Shown one piece after another: positions 8,217 through 17,752 of a stretch of 41,928 bases of DNA. Made by a program: the position numbers and the translations under genes. Numbering within the stretch: the stretch's first letter is position 1; each line of letters starts with the position of its first letter. This stretch comes from Siccirubricoccus phaeus (GTDB lineage: Bacteria > Pseudomonadota > Alphaproteobacteria > Acetobacterales > Acetobacteraceae). The notes beneath the pieces are model-generated. The model searched no databases and was not told where the DNA came from. It saw only the letters and a program-made list of their open reading frames with translations. The stretch spans positions 1 to 41,928 of the forward strand of contig NZ_SRXO01000035.1 of the NCBI RefSeq assembly GCF_008360935.1. The letters are read 5' to 3'.

Positions 8217-9638
8217 TCAGACGGAGTAGTACATCTCGAACTCGACCGGGTGCGGGGTGTGCTCGAAGCGGTACACATCGCCCCATTTCAGCTCGATATA
8301 GGATTCGATCTGGTCCTTGCCGAAGACATCGCCGGCCAGCAGGAATTCATGGTCGGCTTCCAGCGCGCCCAGCGCCTCGCGCAGGCTGCCGCACACCGTC
8401 GGGATGCCCTTCAGCTCCTCCGGCGGCAGATCGTACAGGTCCTTGTCCATCGGGTCGCCCGGATGGATCTTGTTGCGGATGCCGTCGAGGCCGGCCATCA
8501 GCATGGCGGAGAAGGCGAGGTAGGGGTTCGCGCCCGGATCCGGGAAGCGGACCTCCACGCGCTTCGCCTTCGGGCTGGTCGCGTAGGGGATGCGGCAGGA
8601 GGCGGAGCGGTTGCGGGCCGAATAGGCCAGCAGCACCGGCGCCTCGAAGCCCGGGATCAGCCGCTTGTAGCTGTTGGTCAGCGGATTGGTGAAGGCGTTC
8701 AGCGCCTTGGCGTGCTTGATGATGCCGCCAATGTAGTAGAGCGCCTCCATCGAGAGGTCGGCATAGCCATTGCCGGCGAACAGCGGCCTGCCGTCCTTCC
8801 AGATGGACTGGTGGACATGCATGCCGGAGCCGTTGTCGCCATAGATCGGCTTCGGCATGAAGGTCGCCGTCTTGCCGTAGCTGTGGGCGACGTTGTGGAT
8901 GCAGTATTTGTAGATCTGCATGAAGTCGGCCTGGGTGACCAGCGGGCCGAACTTGGTGCCGAGCTCGTGCTGCGACTGCGCTACCTCATGGTGGTGCTTC
9001 TCGCCGGGGACGCCCATCTCGATCATGGTCGAGAGCATCTCGGCGCGCAGGTCCTGCTCGGAATCCACCGGCGGGACCGGGAAGTAGCCGCCCTTCACGC
9101 CGGGGCGGTGGCCCATATTGCCTTCTGGGTAGTCCTTCATGTTCGCGCCCGGGCCCTCGATGGACTCCAGCGAGTAGTGCGCGAAATTGCCGCCGGTGCC
9201 GAACTTCGCGCTGTCGAACACGAAGAACTCGGCCTCCGGGCCGAAGAAGGCGGTGTCGCCGATGCCGGAGGACTTCAGATAGGCCTCGGCGCGCTTCGCC
9301 GTGCTGCGCGGGTCGCGGGAATACATCTGGCCGGTGGAGGGCTCGATGATGTCGCAGAACAGGATGAGCTGCGGCTTGGCAGAGAACGGATCCATGCAGG
9401 CATTCTCGGGATCCGGCATCAGGATCATGTCGGACTCGTTGATCGCCTTCCAGCCGGCGATGGAGGAGCCGTCGAACATGATGCCTTCGTTGAAGGTGTC
9501 CTCTTCGAAGGTGGAGACGTGCTGCGCCGTGTGCTGCCACTTGCCGCGCGGGTCGGTGAAGCGGAAGTCGACGTACTCGACGCTGTGCTCCTTGATCATT
9601 TCCATGACCTTGGAGACGGCGGCTGCCTTATCTGCCAT
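8217..9638 (-). CDS. glnA: glutamine synthetase type I
   Basis: It condenses ammonia and glutamate into glutamine using ATP, as a cytoplasmic dodecamer. The product has 473 residues. Visible family features are [10 protein letters not shown] near the start, the metal-site [16 protein letters not shown] in the ATP region, the NRSASCRIP arginine loop, and [10 protein letters not shown], whose Tyr is the adenylylation site of type I-beta enzymes, so GlnE control is likely. The ATG is chosen because the conserved N-terminus begins there and AGGAT lies upstream. It lies downstream of glnB (PII) on the same strand, the usual alphaproteobacterial nitrogen assimilation pair, but with a 401-bp gap. 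Confidence 0.97.
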   Translation of the reverse strand: MADKAAAVSKVMEMIKEHSVEYVDFRFTDPRGKWQHTAQHVSTFEEDTFNEGIMFDGSSIAGWKAINESDMILMPDPENACMDPFSAKPQLILFCDIIEPSTGQMYSRDPRSTAKRAEAYLKSSGIGDTAFFGPEAEFFVFDSAKFGTGGNFAHYSLESIEGPGANMKDYPEGNMGHRPGVKGGYFPVPPVDSEQDLRAEMLSTMIEMGVPGEKHHHEVAQSQHELGTKFGPLVTQADFMQIYKYCIHNVAHSYGKTATFMPKPIYGDNGSGMHVHQSIWKDGRPLFAGNGYADLSMEALYYIGGIIKHAKALNAFTNPLTNSYKRLIPGFEAPVLLAYSARNRSASCRIPYATSPKAKRVEVRFPDPGANPYLAFSAMLMAGLDGIRNKIHPGDPMDKDLYDLPPEELKGIPTVCGSLREALGALEADHEFLLAGDVFGKDQIESYIELKWGDVYRFEHTPHPVEFEMYYSV

Positions 9639-10039
9639 GTCGGTTATCCTGGTCCCTTGAGCCTGTCCCGGGCCCCCTTGCGGGGTCCCCCCTTCGCCCG
9701 CTGCTGCGCCGCGCACCCCTGGCACGCACCGCGACCCCCGTGCCGCGCCGCCCCATGGCGGCCCGCATAGGGGGGTTGCGCCGCCCGCCGTGGGCTTGTC
9801 CCGGCGGCGGCGAATCCCGCTCTCCCCTCTCCGCCGGCGCGGCCGCGCCGGCCGGCCCCGGGCGGGATGCGTGCCCGCATGCCGCCCCGGGGCCCTGCCT
9901 TATGGCGCGAATCCCGCTGCCCCGCGAGCGGACGCGCCCTGCAGCGCGATCGCCTTCGGTGACATCGCCGCAGGCGCGCCTCGCGCGATCAAACAAGGAC
10001 CTGAAGCATGAGCCGTGGGCGCAAGCGAACGGATCATGC
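9639..10039. other. glnB-glnA intergenic region
   Basis: A 401-bp spacer on the minus-strand path from glnB to glnA. One hairpin (GGG-CCCC-TTGC-GGGG-CCC, about 9668-9686) lies in the glnA leader. I looked for a second sigma-54 promoter or NtrC site and saw none that fits the consensus. The length suggests that glnA may have its own promoter. Confidence 0.4.
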
Positions 10040-10870
<831 letters not shown>

Positions 10871-12079
10871 ATGCAGCCCCCATTGAAGAACCAGAACGCG
10901 CTGCTCTCGGGCATCGGCACCACCATCTTCACGGTGATGTCCGCGCTGGCGGTGCAGCATGGGGCGATCAATCTCGGCCAGGGCTTCCCGGATTACGAGG
11001 GGCCGGAGGACGTCATCGACGCCGCCGCCGCCGCGCTGAAGGATGGCCGCAACCAGTACCCGCCGCTGACCGGCGTGCCCGAGCTGCGCCAGGCCGTCGC
11101 CGCGCACAACAAGCGGTTCTACGGGCTGGAGGTGGACCCGAATGCCGAGATCGTCGTCACCTCCGGCGCCACGGAGGCCATCACCGCCTGCCTGATGGCG
11201 GTGCTGGACCCGGGCGATGAATGCGTGCTGATCGAGCCGCTGTATGACACCTACCTGCCGGTGGTGAAGCTGCTCGGCGCGGTGCCGAAGCTGGTGCGGC
11301 TTGCCCCGCCGGACTGGGCGTTGCCGCGGGCCGAGCTGGCCGCTTCCTTCGGGCCGAAGACCAAGGCCATCCTCTTCAACAGCCCGATGAACCCGACCGG
11401 CAAGGTCTTCACCGCCGCCGAGCTGGCCTTCATCGCCGATCTGCTGCAGCGCCACGGCGCCTATGCCATCTGCGACGAGGTCTATGAGCACCTGACCTTC
11501 GATGGCTGGAAGCACATACCGCTGATGACCCTGCCGGGGATGCGGGAGCGCTGCATGCGCATCGGCAGCGCCGGCAAGACCTTCAGCCTGACCGGCTGGA
11601 AGGTGGGCTACATCACCTGCGACCGCTCCCTGGCGCCCAACGTCGCAAAGGCGCATCAGAACCTGACCTTCACCACCGCGCCCAATCTGCAGCGCGGCGT
11701 GGCGGTGGGGCTGATGAAGGAGGATGCCTATTTCGCTGGGCTCTCCGCCAGCCTGCAGGCCAAGCGCGACCTGCTGGCCAGGGGGCTGGCGGAGCTGGGC
11801 TTCGGCGTGCTGCCGACCCAGGGCAGCTACTTCATCACCACGGATTTCCGCCCGCTGGGCTTCAACGGCGACGACGTCGCCTTCTGCCGCACCCTGACGG
11901 AGGAGGCGAAGGTGACGGCCATTCCGGTGACGGCCTTCTACGCCAGCGAGGGTGCGCCGAGCCATTACGCCCGCTTCGCCTTCTGCAAGGGCGAGAAGGT
12001 GCTGGAGGAGGCGCTGGGGCGGATGCGCGAATGGCTGGAGCGCCGGCGCGGGCAACAGTTGACGGCGGCGGCCGGCTAG
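10871..12079 (+). CDS. class I/II PLP-dependent aminotransferase
   Basis: This fold-type I aminotransferase has 402 residues. Landmarks are LGQGFPDYEGP near residue 35, SPMNPTGKV at 171-179, CDEVYEHL with the PLP-ring Asp202, and SAGKTFSLTGWKVGY with the Schiff-base Lys236. The N-terminal GIGTTIFTVMSALA and the overall pattern are closest to the methionine/kynurenine/glutamine transaminase group (YbdL-like), so broad amino-acid to 2-oxo-acid transamination is likely; the exact substrate cannot be read. An in-frame ATG at 10838 is an alternative start; the chosen ATG follows GAGGGGAAGG and starts nearer the usual N-terminus. tRNA-His follows after 22 bp. Confidence 0.87.
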   Translation: MQPPLKNQNALLSGIGTTIFTVMSALAVQHGAINLGQGFPDYEGPEDVIDAAAAALKDGRNQYPPLTGVPELRQAVAAHNKRFYGLEVDPNAEIVVTSGATEAITACLMAVLDPGDECVLIEPLYDTYLPVVKLLGAVPKLVRLAPPDWALPRAELAASFGPKTKAILFNSPMNPTGKVFTAAELAFIADLLQRHGAYAICDEVYEHLTFDGWKHIPLMTLPGMRERCMRIGSAGKTFSLTGWKVGYITCDRSLAPNVAKAHQNLTFTTAPNLQRGVAVGLMKEDAYFAGLSASLQAKRDLLARGLAELGFGVLPTQGSYFITTDFRPLGFNGDDVAFCRTLTEEAKVTAIPVTAFYASEGAPSHYARFAFCKGEKVLEEALGRMREWLERRRGQQLTAAAG

Positions 12080-12101
12080 CCCTATTTCCCCCGGCCTCTG
12101 C

Positions 12102-12178
12102 GGCGGCCATAGCTCAGTTGGTAGAGCGCCAGGTTGTGGTCCTGGATGTCACGGGTTCGAGTCCCGTTGGTCGCCCCA
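12102..12178 (+). tRNA. tRNA-His (GTG)
   Basis: A cloverleaf with acceptor GCGGCCA pairing with TGGTCGC, D-arm AGCTCAGTTGGTAGAGC, anticodon stem CCAGG/CCTGG around loop TTGTGGT (anticodon GTG, histidine), T-arm GGGTTCGAGTCCC, and an encoded CCA end. The extra 5' G at 12102 faces C at the discriminator position, the identity mark of tRNA-His. Confidence 0.97.
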
Positions 12179-12684
12179 TTTTCTCCCTTGGAATGGCGGC
12201 TTTCTGCGAGGTTGGAAGTTTATCCAGGCCTGGGGTTGGAAGAGCTGTCCTCCGATCCGTCCCCCCTGGCTTGCCGCGTTCCCCTCGCGGCGGGCCAGCG
12301 GAGGCTGGGCCAGGCGGAATTTCCCGAAGGCGCCGCGCTGCTGTTCCGGCGGGGGCAGGGCGGTGGCAATTCCCCGGGTGGGTGACGACGGAGGCGCTGG
12401 CGGGGCCGTGAGCCTGGGAGCTCCGCCCGTTGGCGGCAGCGCCGCCAACCCCTGGGGTTGGACGGCCCCCCGGACCCCGATGTGAGTTTTAGGCCTCGCA
12501 GGTTGAACCTCCCGACTCACGGCGGGGTCCGGGGGGAAGCCTTCCCCCCGGCGGGAGTGCAGAGGGCAGCGCCCTCTGCTGGGGGTGTGGGGGCCAAAGC
12601 CCCCGCATTGCAGCGTCCGCCGAGACAGGCAGAATACCCTCATGGCGCCATCGGAGCGCCGCTTCAGGCGAGGGAACCCCCAGC
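12179..12684. other. spacer between tRNA-His and SDR gene
   Basis: No gene was seen in these 506 bp. The right two thirds are occupied by copy B of the nested hairpin element. A short minus-strand frame across it is rich in Pro, Arg and Gly and is compositional. Confidence 0.5.
12430..12606. repeat. nested hairpin element, copy B
   Basis: Hairpins occur in series. TTGGCGGC-AGC-GCCGCCAA is at 12430-12448. A long dyad pairs CCCCCCGGACCCCGATGTGA (from 12466) with its near-complement ending at 12536, with core TGAGTTTT at 12483-12490 and ACTCAC at 12515-12520. A GGGGGG/CCCCCC stem follows, then CAGAGGGC-AGC-GCCCTCTG at 12560-12578, then GGGGGC/GCCCCC ending near 12605. The central dyad matches about 20 of 22 positions between arms. 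It is the same family as the elements at 6.1 kb and 19.9 kb. Confidence 0.82.
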
Positions 12685-13470
12685 ATGGACATCAGGATCG
12701 ACGGCCGTTCGGCGCTCATCACCGGCGGCTCCAAGGGGCTTGGCCTGGCCATGGCCAAGGCCTTCGCCGCTGCCGGCGGCAATGTGGCCATCGTCGCCCG
12801 CGCCGCCGATTCGCTCGCCGCCGCCGAGGCCGCGATCAAGGCCGTCGCCCCCGCCGCCAAACTCGCCGCCATCAGCGCCGACATCTCCACCGCCGAGGGC
12901 TGCAACGCCGCCTTCGCCGCGGCCGAGAAGGCCTTCGGCCAGGTGGACATCCTCGTCAACAATGCCGGCACCAGCCAGCGCGCCCCCTTCCTCGAGGTCT
13001 CCGACGCGCTCTGGCAGAACGATCTGGATCTGAAGCTCTTCGCCGCCATCCGGCTGGGCCGGCTGGTCTGGCCGGGCATGGCGGCGCGGCAATGGGGCCG
13101 CATCATCAACGTGCTGAACACCGGCGCCAAGGCGCCGCCGGGCGAGGGCGCGCCGACGGCGGTTTCCCGCGCCGCCGGCATGGCGCTGACCAAGGTGCAG
13201 TCGCATGAGGGGGCGAAGCACAACATCCTGGTGAATGCCATGCTGGTCGGGCTGATCGACAGCGACCAGCATTACCGCCGCTGGCAGAAGAGCGGCAGCA
13301 ACGAATCCTACGAGGAATGGCTGGGCAAGCTCGGCGCTTCGCTGCCGCTCGGCCGCTACGGCAAGCCGGAGGAATTCGCTTCCCTCGCGCTGTTCCTCAG
13401 CTCGGAGGCGGGCGGCTATATCTCCGGCACGGCCATCAACGTGGACGGTGCCCGCAGCCCTGTCGTCTAG
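12685..13470 (+). CDS. SDR-fold protein lacking the usual catalytic Ser-Tyr-Lys
   Basis: A 261-residue Rossmann protein of the short-chain dehydrogenase family: the dinucleotide motif TGGSKGLG is at 13-20, Asp66 precedes the adenine pocket, NNAG is at 92-95, and the C-terminal ISGTAINVDGARSPVV is typical. The active-site tetrad is altered: where YxxxK is expected the chain reads TAVSR (Thr158, Arg162), and the Ser position falls on Asn145/Thr146. NAD(P) binding is therefore likely, but ordinary carbonyl reduction is doubtful. It stands alone between a hairpin element and a palindrome-rich spacer. The ATG has a modest GAGGG upstream. Confidence 0.8.
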   Translation: MDIRIDGRSALITGGSKGLGLAMAKAFAAAGGNVAIVARAADSLAAAEAAIKAVAPAAKLAAISADISTAEGCNAAFAAAEKAFGQVDILVNNAGTSQRAPFLEVSDALWQNDLDLKLFAAIRLGRLVWPGMAARQWGRIINVLNTGAKAPPGEGAPTAVSRAAGMALTKVQSHEGAKHNILVNAMLVGLIDSDQHYRRWQKSGSNESYEEWLGKLGASLPLGRYGKPEEFASLALFLSSEAGGYISGTAINVDGARSPVV

Positions 13471-13545
13471 CTCCCCCACGACATTGCTGCGCGGTGCCTC
13501 GGGGACCCCGAGGGTAAACGGCGCAAAGTCAGGCATCCGGCACAG

Positions 13546-13570
13546 CCCGCCGCGGCAAGGCCGCGGCGGG
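13546..13570. terminator. strong hairpin after the SDR gene
   Basis: A perfect 11-bp stem CCCGCCGCGGC with loop AAG lies 76 bp after the SDR stop. No T tract follows on the plus strand, so if it terminates transcription it does so poorly or with Rho. Confidence 0.35.
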
Positions 13571-13652
13571 GCAAAGAGCGGCGCAGGTGGCGGCGCAGCG
13601 CTGATGGCCAAGCTGCGCGCCGGCTCTGCGTGGTTGCCCGCGCCGGTTCAGA

Positions 13653-13695
13653 GCGCGATCGGTTGAGGTTGAATCAACCGAAACCGCGATCGCGC
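13653..13695. repeat. two-step palindromic intergenic element
   Basis: The outer arms GCGCGATCG (13653-13661) and CGATCGCGC (13687-13695) are exact complements. Inside them CGGTTGA pairs with TCAACCG. It lies between convergent genes (SDR on plus, lipoprotein on minus). Such isolated palindromes are common in alphaproteobacterial intergenic DNA, but I cannot assign a named family. Confidence 0.7.
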
Positions 13696-13737
13696 GACCA
13701 GACCAGAAGCGGGGTGCGTGAGCGAAAGCTCCACGCT

Positions 13738-14094
13738 CTAGCGGTTCTGCGGATAGGCGCCGCTGGTGTTGGACCCCGTGGCGCGGTCATAGCTCCGCTG
13801 CGCCGCCGTGCCCGGCGGGTTGCCCGGCATGCCGTCCGACTGGGTGGGATAGGCGCCGGAGACATTGCTGCCCGCCGTCCGGTCCAGCGCCCGCTCCGCC
13901 GCGGTGCCGGTGGGGTTGTTGCCGGTGCCGTCGGGCGAGGTGCGCGGGCTGCCGGTGGCGCGGTCATAGGCGCGCTGCATCGCCGTGCTCGGCGGGTTGC
14001 CCGCGCTGCCGTCCCGCGTGCTGTCGCAGGCGGCGAGGACGGGGACCAGCAGCGCCGAGGCGGCCAGGCCGCGCAGCAGGACAGGGACGGGCAT
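13738..14094 (-). CDS. small repeat-containing lipoprotein of unknown function
   Basis: 118 residues with a lipoprotein signal: the lipobox LVPVLAAC ends about residue 23, so the mature protein should be anchored to a membrane by its N-terminal Cys. The remainder is three imperfect copies of a unit of about 30-35 residues built on GNPPxTAxxRxxDRxxGS, ending SGAYPQNR. It is low in hydrophobics and probably disordered or extended. The start is fixed by GGAGAG just upstream and by the signal peptide. It diverges from the aspartate dehydrogenase-like gene (130 bp). No function recognised. Confidence 0.72.
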   Translation of the reverse strand: MPVPVLLRGLAASALLVPVLAACDSTRDGSAGNPPSTAMQRAYDRATGSPRTSPDGTGNNPTGTAAERALDRTAGSNVSGAYPTQSDGMPGNPPGTAAQRSYDRATGSNTSGAYPQNR

Positions 14095-14224
14095 GCAATC
14101 TCTCCTTCGCCGTTCCGGTGCGGGGGGTGAAAGCCCGGGGCCGGCAAAGGTTCCGCCCGCCCCTTCCGCCGCGGGGCCCGCATCTGCTACGCGCAGCCTG
14201 CGACGACGGGGCAGAGAGGATGCG

Positions 14225-15037
14225 ATGGCGGGCGAACTGAGGGTGGCGATCGGCGGCCTTGGGGCGATCGGCGCGCATCTCGCGCGCGCCCTGGATGCGG
14301 GGGTGGAGGGGCTGCGCCTCACCGCCGTCGCCGCCCGGGATCAGGAGAAGGCGCGGCGCACCCTGGCCGGCTTCCGGGCCATGCCCGCCCTGGTCAGCCT
14401 GCCGGAGCTCGCCGAGCGCGCCGACATCGTGGTGGAAGCGGCGCCGGCCGCGGTGTTCGAGCAGATCGCCGAGGCCGCCATCACCCGCGGCCGCATCTTC
14501 GTCCCGAGCAGCGTCGGCGCGCTGCTGCCGCGCATGCATCTGGTGGCGCGGGCGAAGGCAAGCGGCGCCCGCATCGTCGTGCCGACCGGCGCGCTGCTGG
14601 GGCTGGACGCCGTGCGCGCCGCGGCGGAGGGCGAGGTGGCGAGCGTCACCATCGAGACGCGCAAGCCGCCGCGCGGGCTGGAAGGCGCGCCCTACCTCAT
14701 CGAGAACGACATCGACGTGCTGGGCATCACCGCCGCGACCCTGGTCTTCAAGGGCAATGCCTTCGACGCGGCGCGCGGCTTTCCGGCCAATGTAAACGTC
14801 GCCGCCGCCCTGGCGCTGGCCGGCATCGGGCCGGAGCGGACCATGGTGGAGATTTGGGGCGACCCGGGCGTGACCCGCAACACCCACACCATCCGGGTGG
14901 AAGCCGCGGCGGCGCGGCTGACCATGACCATCGAGAACGTGCCGAGCGAGGAGAATCCCCGTACCGGCAAGATCACCCCGCTCTCCATCCTCGCCTGCCT
15001 GCGCGGCCTGACGAGTACGCTGAAGGTCGGCAGCTAG
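14225..15037 (+). CDS. nadX: L-aspartate dehydrogenase-like protein (NadX family)
   Basis: 270 residues, matching the NAD(P)-dependent L-aspartate dehydrogenase family (typically about 267), which oxidises aspartate to iminoaspartate, either feeding NAD synthesis through NadA or degrading aspartate. The N-terminal Rossmann motif is GGLGAIGAHLA (10-20), VPTGALLGLDA sits at about 119-129, and GDPGVTRNTHTI carries the catalytic-type His221. AGAGGA precedes this ATG; an overlapping ATG five bases upstream is out of frame. Neither nadA nor nadC is nearby, so the physiological role stays open. Confidence 0.86.
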   Translation: MAGELRVAIGGLGAIGAHLARALDAGVEGLRLTAVAARDQEKARRTLAGFRAMPALVSLPELAERADIVVEAAPAAVFEQIAEAAITRGRIFVPSSVGALLPRMHLVARAKASGARIVVPTGALLGLDAVRAAAEGEVASVTIETRKPPRGLEGAPYLIENDIDVLGITAATLVFKGNAFDAARGFPANVNVAAALALAGIGPERTMVEIWGDPGVTRNTHTIRVEAAAARLTMTIENVPSEENPRTGKITPLSILACLRGLTSTLKVGS

Positions 15038-15040
15038 GCC

Positions 15041-15068
15041 GGTTCCGCTCGGCCCGCTTCGCGGAACC
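15041..15068 (+). terminator. possible terminator hairpin after aspartate dehydrogenase gene
   Basis: GGTTCCGC pairs exactly with GCGGAACC across a 12-nt loop, starting 3 bp after the stop codon. No T run follows, so this could be a Rho-type or attenuated terminator. Confidence 0.35.
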
Positions 15069-15262
15069 CGCCCCAGCCTGCCATCGGACCGGTAAAGGAT
15101 TTCTCGATCAGTAAGCCCGGCCGGTCGGAGGCTGCCCGGAGCGCCCCCCCCGCGGAACCGCTGGGCCAGGATCTCCGGAGGCTCCTGCCCGGGGCCCGGC
15201 GCGGGCTCCCCGGACCGGCAATGGGTGGCGACAGGCCGCGGCGGTTGGTCTAAGGGCCGCGC

Positions 15263-16390
15263 GTGCCGCTGCTTCTCCTCGCCTATCTCGCCTTCATCGG
15301 CCTCGGCCTGCCGGACACCATGCCGGGCGCGCTCTGGCCGGTGCTGCGGGCCGATTACGCTGCGCCGCACGCGGCGCTCGGCCTGCTGCTGGCGGCCACC
15401 TCCACCGGCACCTTCACCGCCAGCCTGCTGGCGGGGCGGCTGATCGCCGCCCTCGGCATCGGCGGGGTGCTGGCGGCCAGCGTGGCGGCGACGGCGGCCG
15501 CGGCGCTGGGCTTCGCCCTGGCGCCGCCCTTCCCGGTACTGGTCCTGCTGGCGCTGCTGGGCGGTTGCGGCGGCGGCGCGGTGGATGCGGCGCTGAACGC
15601 CTTCGCCGCCGCCCGCTTCGCGCCGCGCCATTTGAACTGGATGCATGCCTGCTGGGGCCTCGGCGCCACGCTGGGCCCGGCCATGGCCACCGCGCTGCTG
15701 GCCGCAGGCTTCCCCTGGCGCGCCGCCTGGGGGGCGGTCGGGCTGGTGTTGGCGGCGCTGGCGCTCGGCTTCCTGGCGACGCGCGGACGCTGGCAGGCAG
15801 GGGAGGAGGAGGAGGCCGCCGCCGCCGGTCCGCGCCTCACCGCCCTTGCCGTGCTGCGCCTGCCGCTCGCGCGGCGGCAGATCGCCGCCTTCGCTCTTTA
15901 TTGCGGGCTGGAGGCGGGGACCGGCCAATGGGCCGCGACGGTGCTGGTGGAAAGCCGCGGCGCCTCGGCCGAAACGGGGAGCGCGGCAACGGCGCTGTTC
16001 TGGGCCTCGCTGGCGCCGGGGCGCATCCTGCTTGGCTTCGTGGTGGACAGGCTGGGGGCGGACCGGCTGCTCCGCGCCGTGCTGCCGCCGATGCTGCTGG
16101 GCTCGGCCGGCTTCGCGCTCGGGCTGGGCGCGCCTTTCCTGGCGCTGCTGGCGGTGGCGCTCGCGCCGCTCTACCCCACGCTGATGGCCCGCACGCCGGC
16201 ACGGCTCGGCGCCGCGGCGGCGGCGCATGCGGTGGGGTTCCAGGTGGCGGCGGCGACATTTGGCGCCGGCGTGCTGCCGGCGCTGCTCGGCCTGGCGCCA
16301 CTGGCCGCCGTGCCCTGGCTCCTTCTGGGGCTGGCCGTGGCGTTGGCCTTCCTGCTGTGGCGCATCCTCGACGGGCGCCCGGCCGGCTGA
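15263..16390 (+). CDS. MFS transporter
   Basis: A 375-residue, almost wholly hydrophobic protein with about 12 predicted membrane helices and a charged loop (QAGEEEE) near residue 180 dividing two halves. The opening GLGLPDTMPGALWPVLR and the pattern GRLIAALG and GRILLGFVVDRLGADR are typical of small MFS carriers. The substrate cannot be inferred. The start is GTG with AAGGG about 7 bases upstream; no ATG lies near the expected N-terminus. It ends convergent with the lipase-like gene. Confidence 0.83.
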   Translation: MPLLLLAYLAFIGLGLPDTMPGALWPVLRADYAAPHAALGLLLAATSTGTFTASLLAGRLIAALGIGGVLAASVAATAAAALGFALAPPFPVLVLLALLGGCGGGAVDAALNAFAAARFAPRHLNWMHACWGLGATLGPAMATALLAAGFPWRAAWGAVGLVLAALALGFLATRGRWQAGEEEEAAAAGPRLTALAVLRLPLARRQIAAFALYCGLEAGTGQWAATVLVESRGASAETGSAATALFWASLAPGRILLGFVVDRLGADRLLRAVLPPMLLGSAGFALGLGAPFLALLAVALAPLYPTLMARTPARLGAAAAAHAVGFQVAAATFGAGVLPALLGLAPLAAVPWLLLGLAVALAFLLWRILDGRPAG

Positions 16391-16436
16391 GCCGCCGCGC
16401 AGCTTCCACCCTCGGCCCCGAGACTCAGGCCGGGAT

Positions 16437-16524
16437 CCGGGGACCGTCCGGTCCCCGGCGGGGACCGGACGCATGCGTTCGATGGGGGCAGCGCCCCTGC
16501 GGGGGCCCGGGGGCGGAGCCCCCT
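16437..16524. repeat. nested hairpin element, partial copy D
   Basis: CCGGGGACCG and CGGTCCCCGG form a 10-bp stem with a 2-nt loop at 16437-16458. GGACGCATGCGT follows, then GGGGC-AGC-GCCCC and GGGGGC-GGA-GCCCCC (16510-16524). The order of pieces matches the right half of copy A, but the TGAGTTTT core is missing. It lies in the gap between the convergent MFS and lipase-like genes and could end both transcripts. Confidence 0.65.
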
Positions 16525-16531
16525 GGTATTC

Positions 16532-17581
16532 TCAGATCAAGTTCAGGTCGTGTCCAAGATCGCCCAGCCCGTCCCGCACCGTGGTGAAGGCATCGTTCAG
16601 CCAGGGCTGCGCGTCGTCGCGCAGGTCCTGCGCCCAACTCTCCAGCACCTGCCCTGCCGCATCGATGCTCGGCGGCGGCGGGTCGCTGTTATAGACGTCG
16701 CGCAGGAAGGCGAGGCCCGGATCGCCCTGCGGCGCGGGCGGCACCAGGGTGGTGGGGCCGCCGGCCGCTGCCGCCTGCATCCCCGCGAGATAGGTCTCGA
16801 TGTCATGGCGCGTGGGGTCGAGCTGCGCCAGCCCCGCGATATCCGCTTCCGGCGAGAGCTGGCCCTCCGCCGTCGGCAGCAGCACGATGTCGCCGCGATT
16901 CTCGTAATTCACCGTCAGCGTGCCGAGCGTCGCCAGCGCCGCGTCATGCGTCAGTCCCGGCATTTCCTGCGAGATGCGCGCCGCCGCGGCATCCGCGAGA
17001 TAGCCATCGGCGCGCAGCACCTCGCCGATCTCGGCACGGTGGGCGCCCAGGAACACGGCGGGGTCGTCGGCGACGACGTAATTGGTCGGCCGCGCATCGC
17101 CGCCCGGCGGCAGCATGGCGCCCGGCGAGCCGAAGGTCACCGCATCATGGGGGATGCTGCCCGGCTGGTCCGGATGCGATGCCATGTAGAGCTGCGCCAT
17201 GGCGCCGCCGGCGCTGTGGCCGGTGACCACCACCTGGTCGTAGGCGCCGCTCGCCGCCGCCGCATCCACCGCCGCCACCAGCGGCGCGAAGAGGGCGTAA
17301 TCCTGGTTGATGCCGCTCAGCGAATGCTGGCTGTCGACGCCGTCATCGCTGCCGCGGAAGGCGACGACGAGCGAGGTCTGGCCGTCCAGCTCCGCACTCG
17401 TCACCAGCGCGGCGGCATTGCCATTGTGATATACGCCGTTTGCAAAGCTCGCGCCGGTGGCGGGGTCGATCGGCAGCGAGTCGATGGCCAGGGTGCTGAA
17501 TCCGGGCGGCACGCCGGCAGCGGTGTCGGAATAGGCGGCGAGCGAAAGCTGCGCCAATTGCGCGTCGGTCGCGAGACTCAT
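16532..17581 (-). CDS. lipase-like alpha/beta hydrolase (class 3 type)
   Basis: 349 residues with an alpha/beta hydrolase core. LVVAFRGSDD at 71-80 is the oxyanion strand, VVVTGHSAGGAMAQ places the nucleophile at Ser123, and VADDP (Asp172/173) and PTRHDIETY (His259) are plausible remaining triad members, as in class 3 lipases. No N-terminal signal peptide is visible; the protein may be cytoplasmic or use a C-terminal secretion route, though no RTX repeats are present. The ATG is supported by GGGAGAA upstream. The natural substrate is unknown. Confidence 0.78.
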   Translation of the reverse strand: MSLATDAQLAQLSLAAYSDTAAGVPPGFSTLAIDSLPIDPATGASFANGVYHNGNAAALVTSAELDGQTSLVVAFRGSDDGVDSQHSLSGINQDYALFAPLVAAVDAAAASGAYDQVVVTGHSAGGAMAQLYMASHPDQPGSIPHDAVTFGSPGAMLPPGGDARPTNYVVADDPAVFLGAHRAEIGEVLRADGYLADAAAARISQEMPGLTHDAALATLGTLTVNYENRGDIVLLPTAEGQLSPEADIAGLAQLDPTRHDIETYLAGMQAAAAGGPTTLVPPAPQGDPGLAFLRDVYNSDPPPPSIDAAGQVLESWAQDLRDDAQPWLNDAFTTVRDGLGDLGHDLNLI

Positions 17582-17752
17582 GGCATTCTCCCAGTTGCGC
17601 TGCGCCGGTGGCCGGCGCTGTTGGGCGAAAAACACCGTGCCGTCGGCCGCGGTTCCCCCGCTGCCGATTGCGATGGCCGCATGCGCGGAAAGTCTCTACA
17701 CGCGCGGCACGGACCCGCGCCGGCGGGCCGCTTCAGCCAAGGAGGCCCATCC

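Noticed and set aside
8121-9770. 549-codon plus-strand frame opposite glnA
   Set aside because: It is a shadow of glnA, with no motif and no start signal.
13964-16474. 836-codon minus-strand open frame
   Set aside because: It lies across the aspartate dehydrogenase-like and MFS genes, both of which have clear family motifs and ribosome-binding sites; the antisense product is low-complexity Gln, Arg and Gly.
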